DNA from: Siphonodentalium dalli
Taxonomy: Eukaryota; Mollusca; Scaphopoda; Gadilida; Siphonodentaliidae
DNA: 64,000 bases
NCBI GenBank assembly: GCA_032622095.1
Contig: CP136069.1
Location: 161,003,043 to 161,067,042, forward strand
Direction of reading: 5' to 3'
Shown here: one piece after another, positions 50,301-63,785 of the stretch
Layout: each line of letters opens with the position of its first letter
Position numbering within the stretch: position 1 is the stretch's first letter
The notes under the pieces: generated by a model
Told to the model about the DNA's origin: nothing
What the model saw: only the letters and a program-made list of their open reading frames with translations
Database searches by the model: none
Position numbers and translations under genes: made by a program

Positions 50301-53300
50301 CAATCAGCACGGTATCATGGCATCCTATGTTAAATCAATCAGCACGGTATCGTGGCATCCTATGTTAAATCAATCAGCACGGTATCATGGCATCCTATGT
50401 TAAATCAATCAGCACTGTATCATGGTATCCTATGTTAAATCAATCATCACGGTATCATGGTATCCTATGTTAAATCAATCAGCACTGTATCATGGCATCC
50501 TATGTTAAATCAATCAGCACGGTATCATGGTATCCTATGTTAAATCAATCAGCACTGTATCATGGTATCCTATGTTAAATCAATCAGCACTGTATCATGG
50601 TATCCTATGTTAAATCAATCAGCACGGTATCATGGTATCCTATGTTAAATCAATCAGCACTGTATCGTGGCATCCTATGTTAAATCAATCAGCACTGTAT
50701 CATGGTATCCTATGTTAAATCAATCAGCACTGTATCATGGTATCCTATGTTAAATCAATCAGCACGGTATCATGGCATCCTATGTTAAATCAATCAGCAC
50801 GGTATCATGGCATCCTATGTTAAATCAATCAGCACGGTATCATGGCATCCTATGTTAAATCAATCAGCACTGTATCGTGGCATCCTATGTTAAATCAATC
50901 AACACTGTATCGTGGCATCCTATGTTAAATCAATCAGCACTGTATCATGGTATCCTATGTTAAATCAATCAGCACTGTATCATGGTATCCTATGTTAAAT
51001 CAATCAGCACTGTATCATGGTATCCTATGTTAAATCAATCAGCACTGTATCATGGTATCCTATGTTAAATCAATCAACACTGTATCGTGGCATCCTATGT
51101 TAAATCAATCAGCACTGTATCATGGTATCCTATGTTAAATCAATCAGCACTGTATCATGGTATCCTATGTTAAATCAATCAGCACTGTATCATGGTATCC
51201 TATGTTAAATCAATCAGCACTGTATCATGGTATCCTATGTTAAATCAATCAGCACTGTATCATGGTATCCTATGTTAAATCAATCAGCACGGTATCATGG
51301 CATCCTATGTTAAATCAATCAGCACTGTATCATGGTATCCTATGTTAAATCAATCAGCACTGTATCATGGCATCCTATGTTAAATCAATCAGCACTGTAT
51401 CATGGTATCCTATGTTAAATCAATCAGCACTGTATCATGGCGTCCTATGTTAAATCAATCAGCACTGTATCATGGCATCCTATGTTAAATCAATCAGCAC
51501 TGTATCATGGCGTCCTATGTTAAATCAATCAGCACTGTATCATGGTATCCTATGTTAAATCAATCAGCACTGTATCATGGCATCCTATGTTAAATCAATC
51601 AGCACGGTATCATGGTATCCTATGTTAAATCAATCAGCACGGTATCATGGCGTCCTATGTTAAATCAATCAGCACGGTATCATGGCGTCCTATGTTAAAT
51701 CAATCAGCACGGTATCATGGCGTCCTATGTTAAATCAATCAGCACTGTATCATGGTATCCTATGTTAAATCAATCAGCACGGTATCATGGCGTCCTATGT
51801 TAAATCAATCAGCACGGTATCATGGCGTCCTATGTTAAATCAATCAGCACTGTATCATGGCATCCTATGTTAAATCAATCAGCACTGTATCATGGTATCC
51901 TATGTTAAATCAATCAGCACTGTATCATGGCATCCTATGTTAAATCAATCAGCACGGTATCATAGCATCCTATGTTAAATCAATCAGCACGGTATCATGG
52001 CGTCCTATGTTAAATCAATCAGCACGGTATCATGGCGTCCTATGTTAAATCAATCAGCACTGTATCATGGCATCCTATGTTAAATCAATCAGCACTGTAT
52101 CATGGCGTCCTATGTTAAATCAATCAGCACGGTATCATGGTATCCTATGTTAAATCAATCAGCACTGTATCATGGCGTCCTATGTTAAATCAATCAGCAC
52201 TGTATCATGGCGTCCTATGTTAAATCAATCAGCACGGTATCATGGCATCCTATGTTGAATCAATCAGCACTGTATCATGGTATCCTATGTTAAATCAATC
52301 AGCACTGTATCATGGCGTCCTATGTTAAATCAATCAGCACGGTATCATGGCGTCCTATGTTAAATCAATCAGCACTGTATCATGGTATCCTATGTTAAAT
52401 CAATCAGCACTGTATCATGGCGTCCTATGTTAAATCAATCAGCACGGTATCATGGCGTCCTATGTTAAATCAATCAGCACTGTATCATGGTATCCTATGT
52501 TAAATCAATCAGCACGGTATCATGGCGTCCTATGTTAAATCAATCAGCACGGTATCATGGTATCCTATGTTAAATCAATCAGCACTGTATCATGGTATCC
52601 TATGTTAAATCAATCAGCACTGTATCATGGTATCCTATGTTAAATCAATCAGCACGGTATCATGGTATCCTATGTTAAATCAATCAGCACTGTATCATGG
52701 TATCCTATGTTAAATCAATCAGCACTGTATCATGGCGTCCTATGTTAAATCAATCAGCACGGTATCATGGCGTCCTATGTTAAATCAATCAGCACGGTAT
52801 CATGGCGTCCTATGTTAAATCAATCAGCACTGTATCATGGTATCCTATGTTAAATCAATCAGCACGGTATCATGGTATCCTATGTTAAATCAATCAGCAC
52901 GGTATCATGGCATCCTATGTTAAATCAATCAGCACGGTATCATGGTATCCTATGTTAAATCAATCAGCACTGTATCATGGTATCCTATGTTAAATCAATC
53001 AGCACTGTATCATGGCATCCTATGTTAAATCAATCAGCACTGTATCATGGTATCCTATGTTAAATCAATCAGCACTGTATCATGGTATCCTATGTTAAAT
53101 CAATCAGCACGGTATCATGGCGTCCTATGTTAAATCAATCAGCACTGTATCATGGTATCCTATGTTAAATCAATCAGCACGGTATCATGGCGTCCTATGT
53201 TAAATCAATCAGCACTGTATCATGGTATCCTATGTTAAATCAATCAGCACTGTATCGTGGTATCCTATGTTAAATCAATCAGCACTGTATCATGGCATCC

Positions 53301-54761
53301 TATGTTAAATCAATCAGCACGGTATCATGGCATCCTATGTTAAATCAATCAGCACTGTATCATGGTATCCTATGTTAAATCAATCAGCACTGTATCATGG
53401 CATCCTATGTTAAATCAATCAGCACTGTATCATGGTATCCTATGTTAAATCAATCAGCACTGTATCATGGTATCCTATGTTAAATCAATCAGCACTGTAT
53501 CATGGCGTCCTATGTTAAATCAATCAGCACTGTATCATGGTATCCTATGTTAAATCAATCAGCACTGTATCATGGTATCCTATGTTAAATCAATCAGCAC
53601 GGTATCATGGTATCCTATGTTAAATCAATCAGCACGGTATCATGGCGTCCTATGTTAAATCAATCAGCACGGTATCATGGCATCCTATGTTAAATCAATC
53701 AGCACGGTATCATAGCATCCTATGTTAAATCAATCAGCACGGTATCATGGTATCCTATGTTAAATCAATCAGCACGGTATCATGGCGTCCTATGTTAAAT
53801 CAATCAGCACGGTATCATGGCGTCCTATGTTAAATCAATCAGCACTGTATCATGGTATCCTATGTTAAATCAATCAGCACTGTATCATGGCGTCCTATGT
53901 TAAATCAATCAGCACGGTATCATGGTATCCTATGTTACATCAATCAGCACGGTATCATGGCGTCCTATGTTAAATCAATCAGCACGGTATCATGGTATCC
54001 TATGTTAAATCAATCAGCACGGTATCATGGTATCCTATGTTAAATCAATCAGCACGGTATCATGGCATCCTATGTTAAATCAATCAGCACGGTATCATGG
54101 CGTCCTATGTTAAATCAATCAGCACTGTATCATGGCGTCCTATGTTAAATCAATCAGCACTGTATCATGGCATCCTATGTTAAATCAATCAGCACGGTAT
54201 CGTGGTATCCTATGTTATATCAATCAGCACGGTATCATGGTATCCTATGTTACATCAATCAGCACTGTATCATGGCATCCTATGTTAAATCAATCAGCAC
54301 GGTATCGTGGTATCCTATGTTATATCAATCAGCACGGTATCATGGCATCCTATGTTAAATCAATCAGCACTGTATCATGGCATCCTATGTTAAATCAATC
54401 AGCACTGTATCATGGCATCCTATGTTAAATCAATCAGCACTGTATCATGGTATCCTATGTTAAATCAATCAGCACTGTATCATGGGATCCTATGTTATAT
54501 CAATCAGCACTGTATCATGGTATCCTATGTTATATCAATCAGCACGGTATCATGGCATCCTATGTTAAATCAATCAGCACGGTATCATGGCATCCTATGT
54601 TAAATCAATCAGCACGGTATCATAGCATCCTATGTTAAATCAATCAGCACGGTATCATGGCATCCTATGTTACATCAATCAGCACTGTATCATGGCATCC
54701 TATGTTAAATCAATCAACACGGTATCATGGCATCCTATGTTAAATCAATCAGCACTGTATC

Positions 54762-55128
54762 ATGGCATCCTATGTTAAATCAATCAGCACTGTATCATGG
54801 CATCCTATGTTAAATCAATCAGCACTGTATCATGGTATCCTATGTTACATCAATCAGCACTGTATCATGGTATCCTATGTTAGATCAATCAGCACTGTAT
54901 CATGGCGTCCTATGTTAAATCAATCAGCACGGTATCATGGCATCCTATGTTAAATCAATCAGCACGGTATCATGGCATCCTATGTTAAATCAATCAGCAC
55001 TGTATCATGGTATCCTATGTTACATCAATCAGCACTGTATCATGGTATCCTATGTTAGATCAATCAGCACTGTATCATGGCGTCCTATGTTAAATCAATC
55101 AGCACGGTATCATGGCATCCTATGTTAA
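54762..55128 (+). repeat. 5-unit (175-bp) duplication in the satellite
   Basis: The sequence of variants TTACAT, TTAGAT and CGTCC at about 54841-54910 recurs 175 bp later at 55016-55085. The two 63-codon open frames spanning them (54762 and 54937) encode the same peptide. A similar 5-unit step separates 42757 and 42932. Confidence 0.75.
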
Positions 55129-58100
55129 ATCAATCAGCACTGTATCATGGCATCCTATGTTAAATCAATCAGCACTGTATCATGGTATCCTATGTTAAAT
55201 CAATCAGCACGGTATCGTGGTATCCTATGTTATATCAATCAGCACGGTATCATGGCATCCTATGTTATATCAATCAGCACGGTATCATGGTATCCTATGT
55301 TAAATCAATCAGCACTGTATCATGGCGTCCTATGTTAAATCAATCAGCACTGTATCATGGTATCCTATGTTAAATCAATCAGCACGGTATCATGGCGTCC
55401 TATGTTAAATCAATCAGCACTGTATCATGGTATCCTATGTTAAATCAATCAGCACTGTATCATGGTATCCTATGTTAAATCAATCAGCACTGTATCATGG
55501 CGTCCTATGTTAAATCAATCAGCACTGTATCATGGCATCCTATGTTAGATCAATCAGCACTGTAATATGGTATCCTATGTTAAATCAATCAGCACGGTAT
55601 CATGGTATCCTATGTTAAATCAATCAGCACGGTATCATGGTATCCTATGTTAAATCAATCAGCACGGTATCATGGTATCCTATGTTAAATCAATCAGCAC
55701 GGTATCATGGTATCCTATGTTAAATCAATCAGCACGGTATCATGGTATCCTATGTTAAATCAATCAGCACGGTATCATGGCGTCCTATGTTAAATCAATC
55801 AGCACTGTATCATGGTATCCTATGTTAAATCAATCAGCACTGTATCATGGTATCCTATGTTGAATCAATCAGCACGGTATCATGGTATCCTATGTTACAT
55901 CAATCAACACGGTATCATGGCATCCTATGTTAAATCAATCAGCACGGTATCATGGCGTCCTATGTTAAATCAATCAGCACGGTATCATGGTATCCTATGT
56001 TAAATCAATCAACACGGTATCATGGCATCCTATGTTAAATCAATCAGCACGGTATCATGGTATCCTATGTTAAATCAATCAGCACGGTATCATGGCGTCC
56101 TATGTTAAATCAATCAGCACGGTATCATGGCATCCTATGTTAAATCAATCAGCACGGTATCATGGTATCCTATGTTAAATCAATCAGCACGGTATCATGG
56201 TATCCTATGTTAAATCAATCAGCACGGTATCATGGTATCCTATGTTACATCAATCAGCACTGTATCATGGTATCCTATGTTAAATCAATCAGCACGGTAT
56301 CATGGCGTCCTATGTTAAATCAATCAGCACTGTATCATGGTATCCTATGTTAAATCAATCAGCACGGTATCATGGTATCCTATGTTAAATCAATCAGCAC
56401 TGTATCATGGCGTCCTATGTTAAATCAATCAGCACGGTATCATGGCGTCCTATGTTAAATCAATCAGCACGGTATCATGGCGTCCTATGTTAAATCAATC
56501 AGCACTGTATCATGGCGTCCTATGTTAAATCAATCAGCACGGTATCATGGCGTCCTATGTTAAATCAATCAGCACGGTATCATGGTATCCTATGTTAAAT
56601 CAATCAGCACGGTATCATGGCGTCCTATGTTAAATCAATCAGCACGGTATCATGGTATCCTATGTTACATCAATCAGCACGGTATCATGGCATCCTATGT
56701 TAAATCAATCAGCACGGTATCATAGCATCCTATGTTAAATCAATCAGCACGGTATCATGGCGTCCTATGTTAAATCAATCAGCACTGTATCATGGTATCC
56801 TATGTTAGATCAATCAGCACTGTATCATGGCATCCTATGTTAAATCAATCAGCACGGTATCATGGCGTCCTATGTTAAATCATTCAGCACGGTATCATGG
56901 TATCCTATGTTAAATCAATCAACACGGTATCATGGCATCCTATGTTAAATCAATCAGCACTGTATCATGGTATCCTATGTTAAATCAATCAGCACTGTAT
57001 CATGGCATCCTATGTTAAATCAATCAGCACTGTATCATGGCGTCCTATGTTAAATCAATCAGCACGGTATCATGGTATCCTATGTTAAATCAATCAGCAC
57101 GGTATCGTGGCATCCTATGTTAAATCAATCAGCACTGTATCATGGCGTCCTATGTTAAATCAATCAGCACGGTATCATGGTATCCTATGTTAAATCAATC
57201 AGCACGGTATCGTGGCATCCTATGTTAAATCAATCAGCACGGTATCATGGCATCCTATGTTAAATCAATCAGCACGGTATCATGGTATCCTATGTTAAAT
57301 CAATCAGCACTGTATCATGGTATCCTATGTTAGATCAATCAGCACTGTATCATGGCATCCTATGTTAAATCAATCAGCACGGTATCATGGCGTCCTATGT
57401 TAAATCAATCAGCACGGTATCATGGTATCCTATGTTAAATCAATCAACACGGTATCATGGCATCCTATGTTAAATCAATCAGCACTGTATCATGGTATCG
57501 TATGTTAAATCAATCAGCACTGTATCATGGCATCCTATGTTAAATCAATCAACACGGTATCATGGTATCCTATGTTAAATCAATCAGCACGGTATCATGG
57601 CATCCTATGTTAAATCAATCAGCACGGTATCATGGCATCCTATGTTAAATCAATCAGCACGGTATCATGGCATCCTATGTTAAATCAATCAACACGGTAT
57701 CATGGTATCCTATGTTAAATCAATCAGCACGGTATCATGGCATCCTATGTTAAATCAATCAGCACGGTATCATGGTATCCTATGTTAAATCAATCAGCAC
57801 GGTATCATGGTATCCTATGTTAAATCAATCAGCACGGTATCATGGTATCCTATGTTACATCAATCAGCACGGTATCATGGTATCCTATGTTATATCAATC
57901 AGCACGGTATCATGGTATCCTATGTTATATCAATCAGCACGGTATCATGGTATCCTATGTTATATCAATCAGCACGGTATCATGGTATCCTATGTTATAT
58001 CAATCAGCACGGTATCATGGTATCCTATGTTAAATCAATCAGCACGGTATCATGGTATCCTATGTTAAATCAATCAGCACGGTATCATGGCGTCCTATGT

Positions 58101-59560
58101 TAAATCAATCAGCACTGTATCATGGTATCCTATGTTAAATCAATCAGCACGGTATCATGGTATCCTATGTTAAATCAATCAGCACGGTATCATGGTATCC
58201 TATGTTAAATCAATCAGCACGGTATCATGGTATCCTATGTTAAATCAATCAGCACGGTATCATGGTATCCTATGTTAAATCAATCAGCACGGTATCATAG
58301 CATCCTATGTTAAATCAATCAGCACGGTATCATGGCGTCCTATGTTAAATCAATCAGCACGGTATCATGGTATCCTATGTTACATCAATCAGCACGGTAT
58401 CATGGTATCCTATGTTAAATCAATCAACACGGTATCATGGCGTCCTATGTTAAATCAATCAGCACGGTATCATGGTATCCTATGTTACATCAATCAGCAC
58501 GGTATCATGGTATCCTATGTTATATCAATCAGCACGGTATCATGGTATCCTATGTTAAATCAATCAGCACGGTATCATGGTATCCTATGTTAAATCAATC
58601 AGCACGGTATCATGGCGTCCTATGTTAAATCAATCAGCACGGTATCATAGCATCCTATGTTAAATCAATCAGCACGGTATCATGGTATCCTATGTTAAAT
58701 CAATCAGCACGGTATCATGGTATCCTATGTTACATCAATCAGCACGGTATCATGGTATCCTATGTTAAATCAATCAGCACTGTATCATGGTATCCTATGT
58801 TAAATCAATCAGCACTGTATCGTGGCATCCTATGTTAAATCAATCAGCACGGTATCGTGGCATCCTATGTTAAATCAATCAGCACGGTATCGTGGCATCC
58901 TATGTTAAATCAATCAGCACTGTATCATGGCATCCTATGTTAAATCAATCAGCACGGTATCGTGGCATCCTATGTTAAATCAATCAACACGGTATCATGG
59001 TATCCTATGTTGAATCAATCAGCACGGTATCGTGGTATCCTATGTTAAATCAATCAGCACTGTATCATGGTATCCTATGTTAAATCAATCAGCACGGTAT
59101 CATGGCATCCTATGTTAAATCAATCAGCACGGTATCATGGTATCCTATGTTAAATCAATCAGCACGGTATCATGGCGTCCTATGTTAAATCAATCAGCAC
59201 GGTATCATAGCATCCTATGTTAAATCAATCAGCACGGTATCGTGGCATCCTATGTTAAATCAATCAGCACGGTATCGTGGCATCCTATGTTAAATCAATC
59301 AGCACGGTATCATGGCATCCTATGTTAAATCAATCAGCACTGTATCATGGCATCCTATGTTAAATCAATCAGCACGGTATCATGGTATCCTATGTTAAAT
59401 CAATCAGCACGGTATCATGGCATCCTATGTTAAATCAATCAGCACGGTATCGTGGCATCCTATGTTAAATCAATCAGCACTGTATCATGGCATCCTATGT
59501 TAAATCAATCAGCACGGTATCATGGCATCCTATGTTAAATCAATCAGCACGGTATCATAG

Positions 59561-60330
59561 CATCCTATGTTAAATCAATCAGCACGGTATCATGGCATCC
59601 TATGTTAAATCAATCAGCACTGTATCATGGTATCCTATGTTAAATCAATCAGCACTGTATCATGGCATCCTATGTTAAATCAATCAGCACGGTATCATGG
59701 CATCCTATGTTAAATCAATCAGCACTGTATCATGGCATCCTATGTTAAATCAATCAGCACTGTATCATGGCATCCTATGTTAAATCAATCAGCACGGTAT
59801 CATGGCATCCTATGTTAAATCAATCAGCACGGTATCATGGCATCCTATGTTAAATCAATCAGCACTGTATCATGGCATCCTATGTTAAATCAATCAGCAC
59901 GGTATCATGGCATCCTATGTTAAATCAATCAGCACGGTATCATGGCATCCTATGTTAAATCAATCAGCACGGTATCATGGCATCCTATGTTAAATCAATC
60001 AGCACGGTATCATGGCATCCTATGTTAAATCAATCAGCACTGTATCATGGTATCCTATGTTAAATCAATCAGCACTGTATCATGGCATCCTATGTTAAAT
60101 CAATCAGCACGGTATCATGGCATCCTATGTTAAATCAATCAGCACTGTATCATGGCATCCTATGTTAAATCAATCAGCACTGTATCATGGCATCCTATGT
60201 TAAATCAATCAGCACGGTATCATGGCATCCTATGTTAAATCAATCAGCACGGTATCATGGCATCCTATGTTAAATCAATCAGCACTGTATCATGGCATCC
60301 TATGTTAAATCAATCAGCACGGTATCATGG
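59561..60330 (+). repeat. 12-unit (420-bp) duplication in the satellite
   Basis: 59561-59910 and 59981-60330 appear identical by eye with an offset of 420 bp. A second pair with the same offset and about one mismatch lies at 61031-61335 and 61451-61755. The printed layout repeats every 420 bp, which makes this offset easier to see than others. Confidence 0.75.
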
Positions 60331-63300
60331 TATCCTATGTTAAATCAATCAGCACTGTATCATGGTATCCTATGTTAAATCAATCAGCACGGTATCATGG
60401 CATCCTATGTTAAATCAATCAGCACTGTATCATGGCATCCTATGTTAAATCAATCAGCACGGTATCATAGCATCCTATGTTAAATCAATCAGCACGGTAT
60501 CATGGCATCCTATGTTAAATCAATCAGCACGGTATCATGGTATCCTATGTTAAATCAATCAGCACGGTATCATGGCGTCCTATGTTAAATCAATCAGCAC
60601 GGTATCATAGCATCCTATGTTACATCAATCAGCACGGTATCATAGCATCCTATGTTACATCAATCAGCACGGTATCATAGCATCCTATGTTAAATCAATC
60701 AGCACGGTATCATGGCATCCTATGTTACATCAATCAGCACGGTATCATGGCATCCTATGTTAAATCAATCAGCACGGTATCATGGCATCCTATGTTAAAT
60801 CAATCAGCACGGTATCATGGTATCCTATGTTAAATCAATCAGCACGGTATCATGGCATCCTATGTTAAATCAATCAGCACGGTATCATGGCATCCTATGT
60901 TAAATCAATCAGCACGGTATCATGGCATCCTATGTTAAATCAATCAGCACGGTATCATGGTATCCTATGTTAAATCAATCAGCACGGTATCATAGCATCC
61001 TATGTTAAATCAATCAGCACGGTATCATGGCATCCTATGTTAAATCAATCAGCACGGTATCATGGCATCCTATGTTAAATCAATCAGCACGGTATCATGG
61101 TATCCTATGTTAAATCAATCAGCACGGTATCATAGCATCCTATGTTAAATCAATCAGCACGGTATCATGGCATCCTATGTTAAATCAATCAGCACGGTAT
61201 CATGGCATCCTATGTTAAATCAATCAGCACGGTATCATAGCATCCTATGTTAAATCAATCAACACGGTATCGTGGCATCCTATGTTAAATCAATCAGCAC
61301 TGTATCATGGCATCCTATGTTAAATCAATCAGCACTGTATCGTGGCATCCTATGTTAAATCAATCAGCACTGTATCATGGCATCCTATGTTAAATCAATC
61401 AGCACGGTATCATGGCATCCTATGTTAAATCAATCAGCACGGTATCATAGCATCCTATGTTAAATCAATCAGCACGGTATCATGGCATCCTATGTTAAAT
61501 CAATCAACACGGTATCATGGTATCCTATGTTAAATCAATCAGCACGGTATCATAGCATCCTATGTTAAATCAATCAGCACGGTATCATGGCATCCTATGT
61601 TAAATCAATCAGCACGGTATCATGGCATCCTATGTTAAATCAATCAGCACGGTATCATAGCATCCTATGTTAAATCAATCAACACGGTATCGTGGCATCC
61701 TATGTTAAATCAATCAGCACTGTATCATGGCATCCTATGTTAAATCAATCAGCACGGTATCATGGTATCCTATGTTAAATCAATCAGCACGGTATCATAG
61801 CATCCTATGTTAAATCAATCAGCACGGTATCATAGCATCCTATGTTAAATCAATCAGCACGGTATCATAGCATCCTATGTTAAATCAATCAGCACGGTAT
61901 CATAGCATCCTATGTTAAATCAATCAGCACGGTATCATGGTATCCTATGTTAAATCAATCAGCACGGTATCATAGCATCCTATGTTAAATCAATCAGCAC
62001 GGTATCATGGCATCCTATGTTAAATCAATCAACACGGTATCATGGCATCCTATGTTAAATCAATCAGCACTGTATCATAGCATCCTATGTTAAATCAATC
62101 AGCACGGTATCATGGTATCCTATGTTAAATCAATCAGCACGGTATCATGGTATCCTATGTTAAATCAATCAGCACGGTATCATGGCATCCTATGTTAAAT
62201 CAATCAGCACGGTATCATGGTATCCTATGTTAAATCAATCAGCACGGTATCATGGTATCCTATGTTAAATCAATCAGCACGGTATCATGGCATCCTATGT
62301 TAAATCAATCAGCACGGTATCATGGCATCCTATGTTAAATCAATCAGCACGGTATCATGGCATCCTATGTTATATCAATCAGCACGGTATCATGGCATCC
62401 TATGTTATATCAATCAGCACGGTATCATAGCATCCTATGTTAAATCAATCAGCACGGTATCATGGTATCCTATGTTAAATCAATCAGCACGGTATCATGG
62501 CATCCTATGTTATATCAATCAGCACGGTATCATAGCATCCTATGTTAAATCAATCAGCACGGTATCATAGCATCCTATGTTAAATCAATCAGCACTGTAT
62601 CATGGCATCCTATGTTAAATCAATCAGCACGGTATCATGGTATCCTATGTTAAATCAATCAGCACGGTATCATAGCATCCTATGTTAAATCAATCAACAC
62701 GGTATCGTGGCATCCTATGTTAAATCAATCAGCACGGTATCATAGAATCCTATGTTACATCAATCAGCACGGTATCATAGCATCCTATGTTAAATCAATC
62801 AGCACTGTATCATGGCATCCTATGTTAAATCAATCAGCACTGTATCATAGCATCCTATGTTAAATCAATCAGCACTGTATCATGGCATCCTATGTTAAAT
62901 CAATCAGCACGGTATCATGGCATCCTATGTTAAATCAATCAGCACGGTATCATGGTATCCTATGTTAAATCAATCAGCACGGTATCATGGCATCCTATGT
63001 TAAATCAATCAGCACGGTATCATAGCATCCTATGTTACATCAATCAGCACGGTATCATAGCATCCTATGTTAAATCAATCAGCACGGTATCATAGCATCC
63101 TATGTTAAATCAATCAGCACGGTATCATAGCATCCTATGTTAAATCAATCAGCACGGTATCATAGCATCCTATGTTAAATCAATCAGCACGGTATCATGG
63201 CATCCTATGTTAAATCAATCAGCACGGTATCATGGCATCCTATGTTAAATCAATCAGCACGGTATCATAGCATCCTATGTTAAATCAATCAGCACGGTAT

Positions 63301-63365
63301 CATGGCGTCCTATGTTAAATCAATCAGCACGGTATCATAGCATCCTATGTTAAATCAATCAGCAC

Positions 63366-63785
63366 GGTATCATGGCATCCTATGTTAAATCAATCAGCAC
63401 TGTATCATAGCATCCTATGTTAAATCAATCAGCACGGTATCATGGCATCCTATGTTAAATCAATCAGCACTGTATCATGGCATCCTATGTTAAATCAATC
63501 AGCACGGTATCATGGCATCCTATGTTAAATCAATCAGCACTGTATCATAGCATCCTATGTTAAATCAATCAGCACGGTATCATGGCATCCTATGTTAAAT
63601 CAATCAGCACTGTATCATAGCATCCTATGTTAAATCAATCAGCACGGTATCATAGCATCCTATGTTAAATCAATCAGCACTGTATCATAGCATCCTATGT
63701 TAAATCAATCAGCACGGTATCATAGCATCCTATGTTAAATCAATCAGCACTGTATCATGGCATCCTATGTTACATCAATCAGCAC
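63366..63785 (+). repeat. Strict 70-bp dimer patch at the right end of the window
   Basis: Twelve successive units alternate GGTATC and TGTATC without exception (unit starts 63366 to 63751), mostly with CATAG or CATGG followed by CATCC. Neighbouring units are mainly G-type, so the alternation is local. It looks like recent spread of a two-unit block. Confidence 0.75.

Noticed and set aside
37752-62570. 63- and 98-codon open frames with a repeating SYVKSISTVSW-type peptide
   Set aside because: They are the 35-bp satellite read in frame (35 residues = three units). The common unit has a TAA every 105 bp, and frames stay open only where TTACAT, TTATAT or TTTAAT units fall. None extends, and there is no start context or non-repeat flank.
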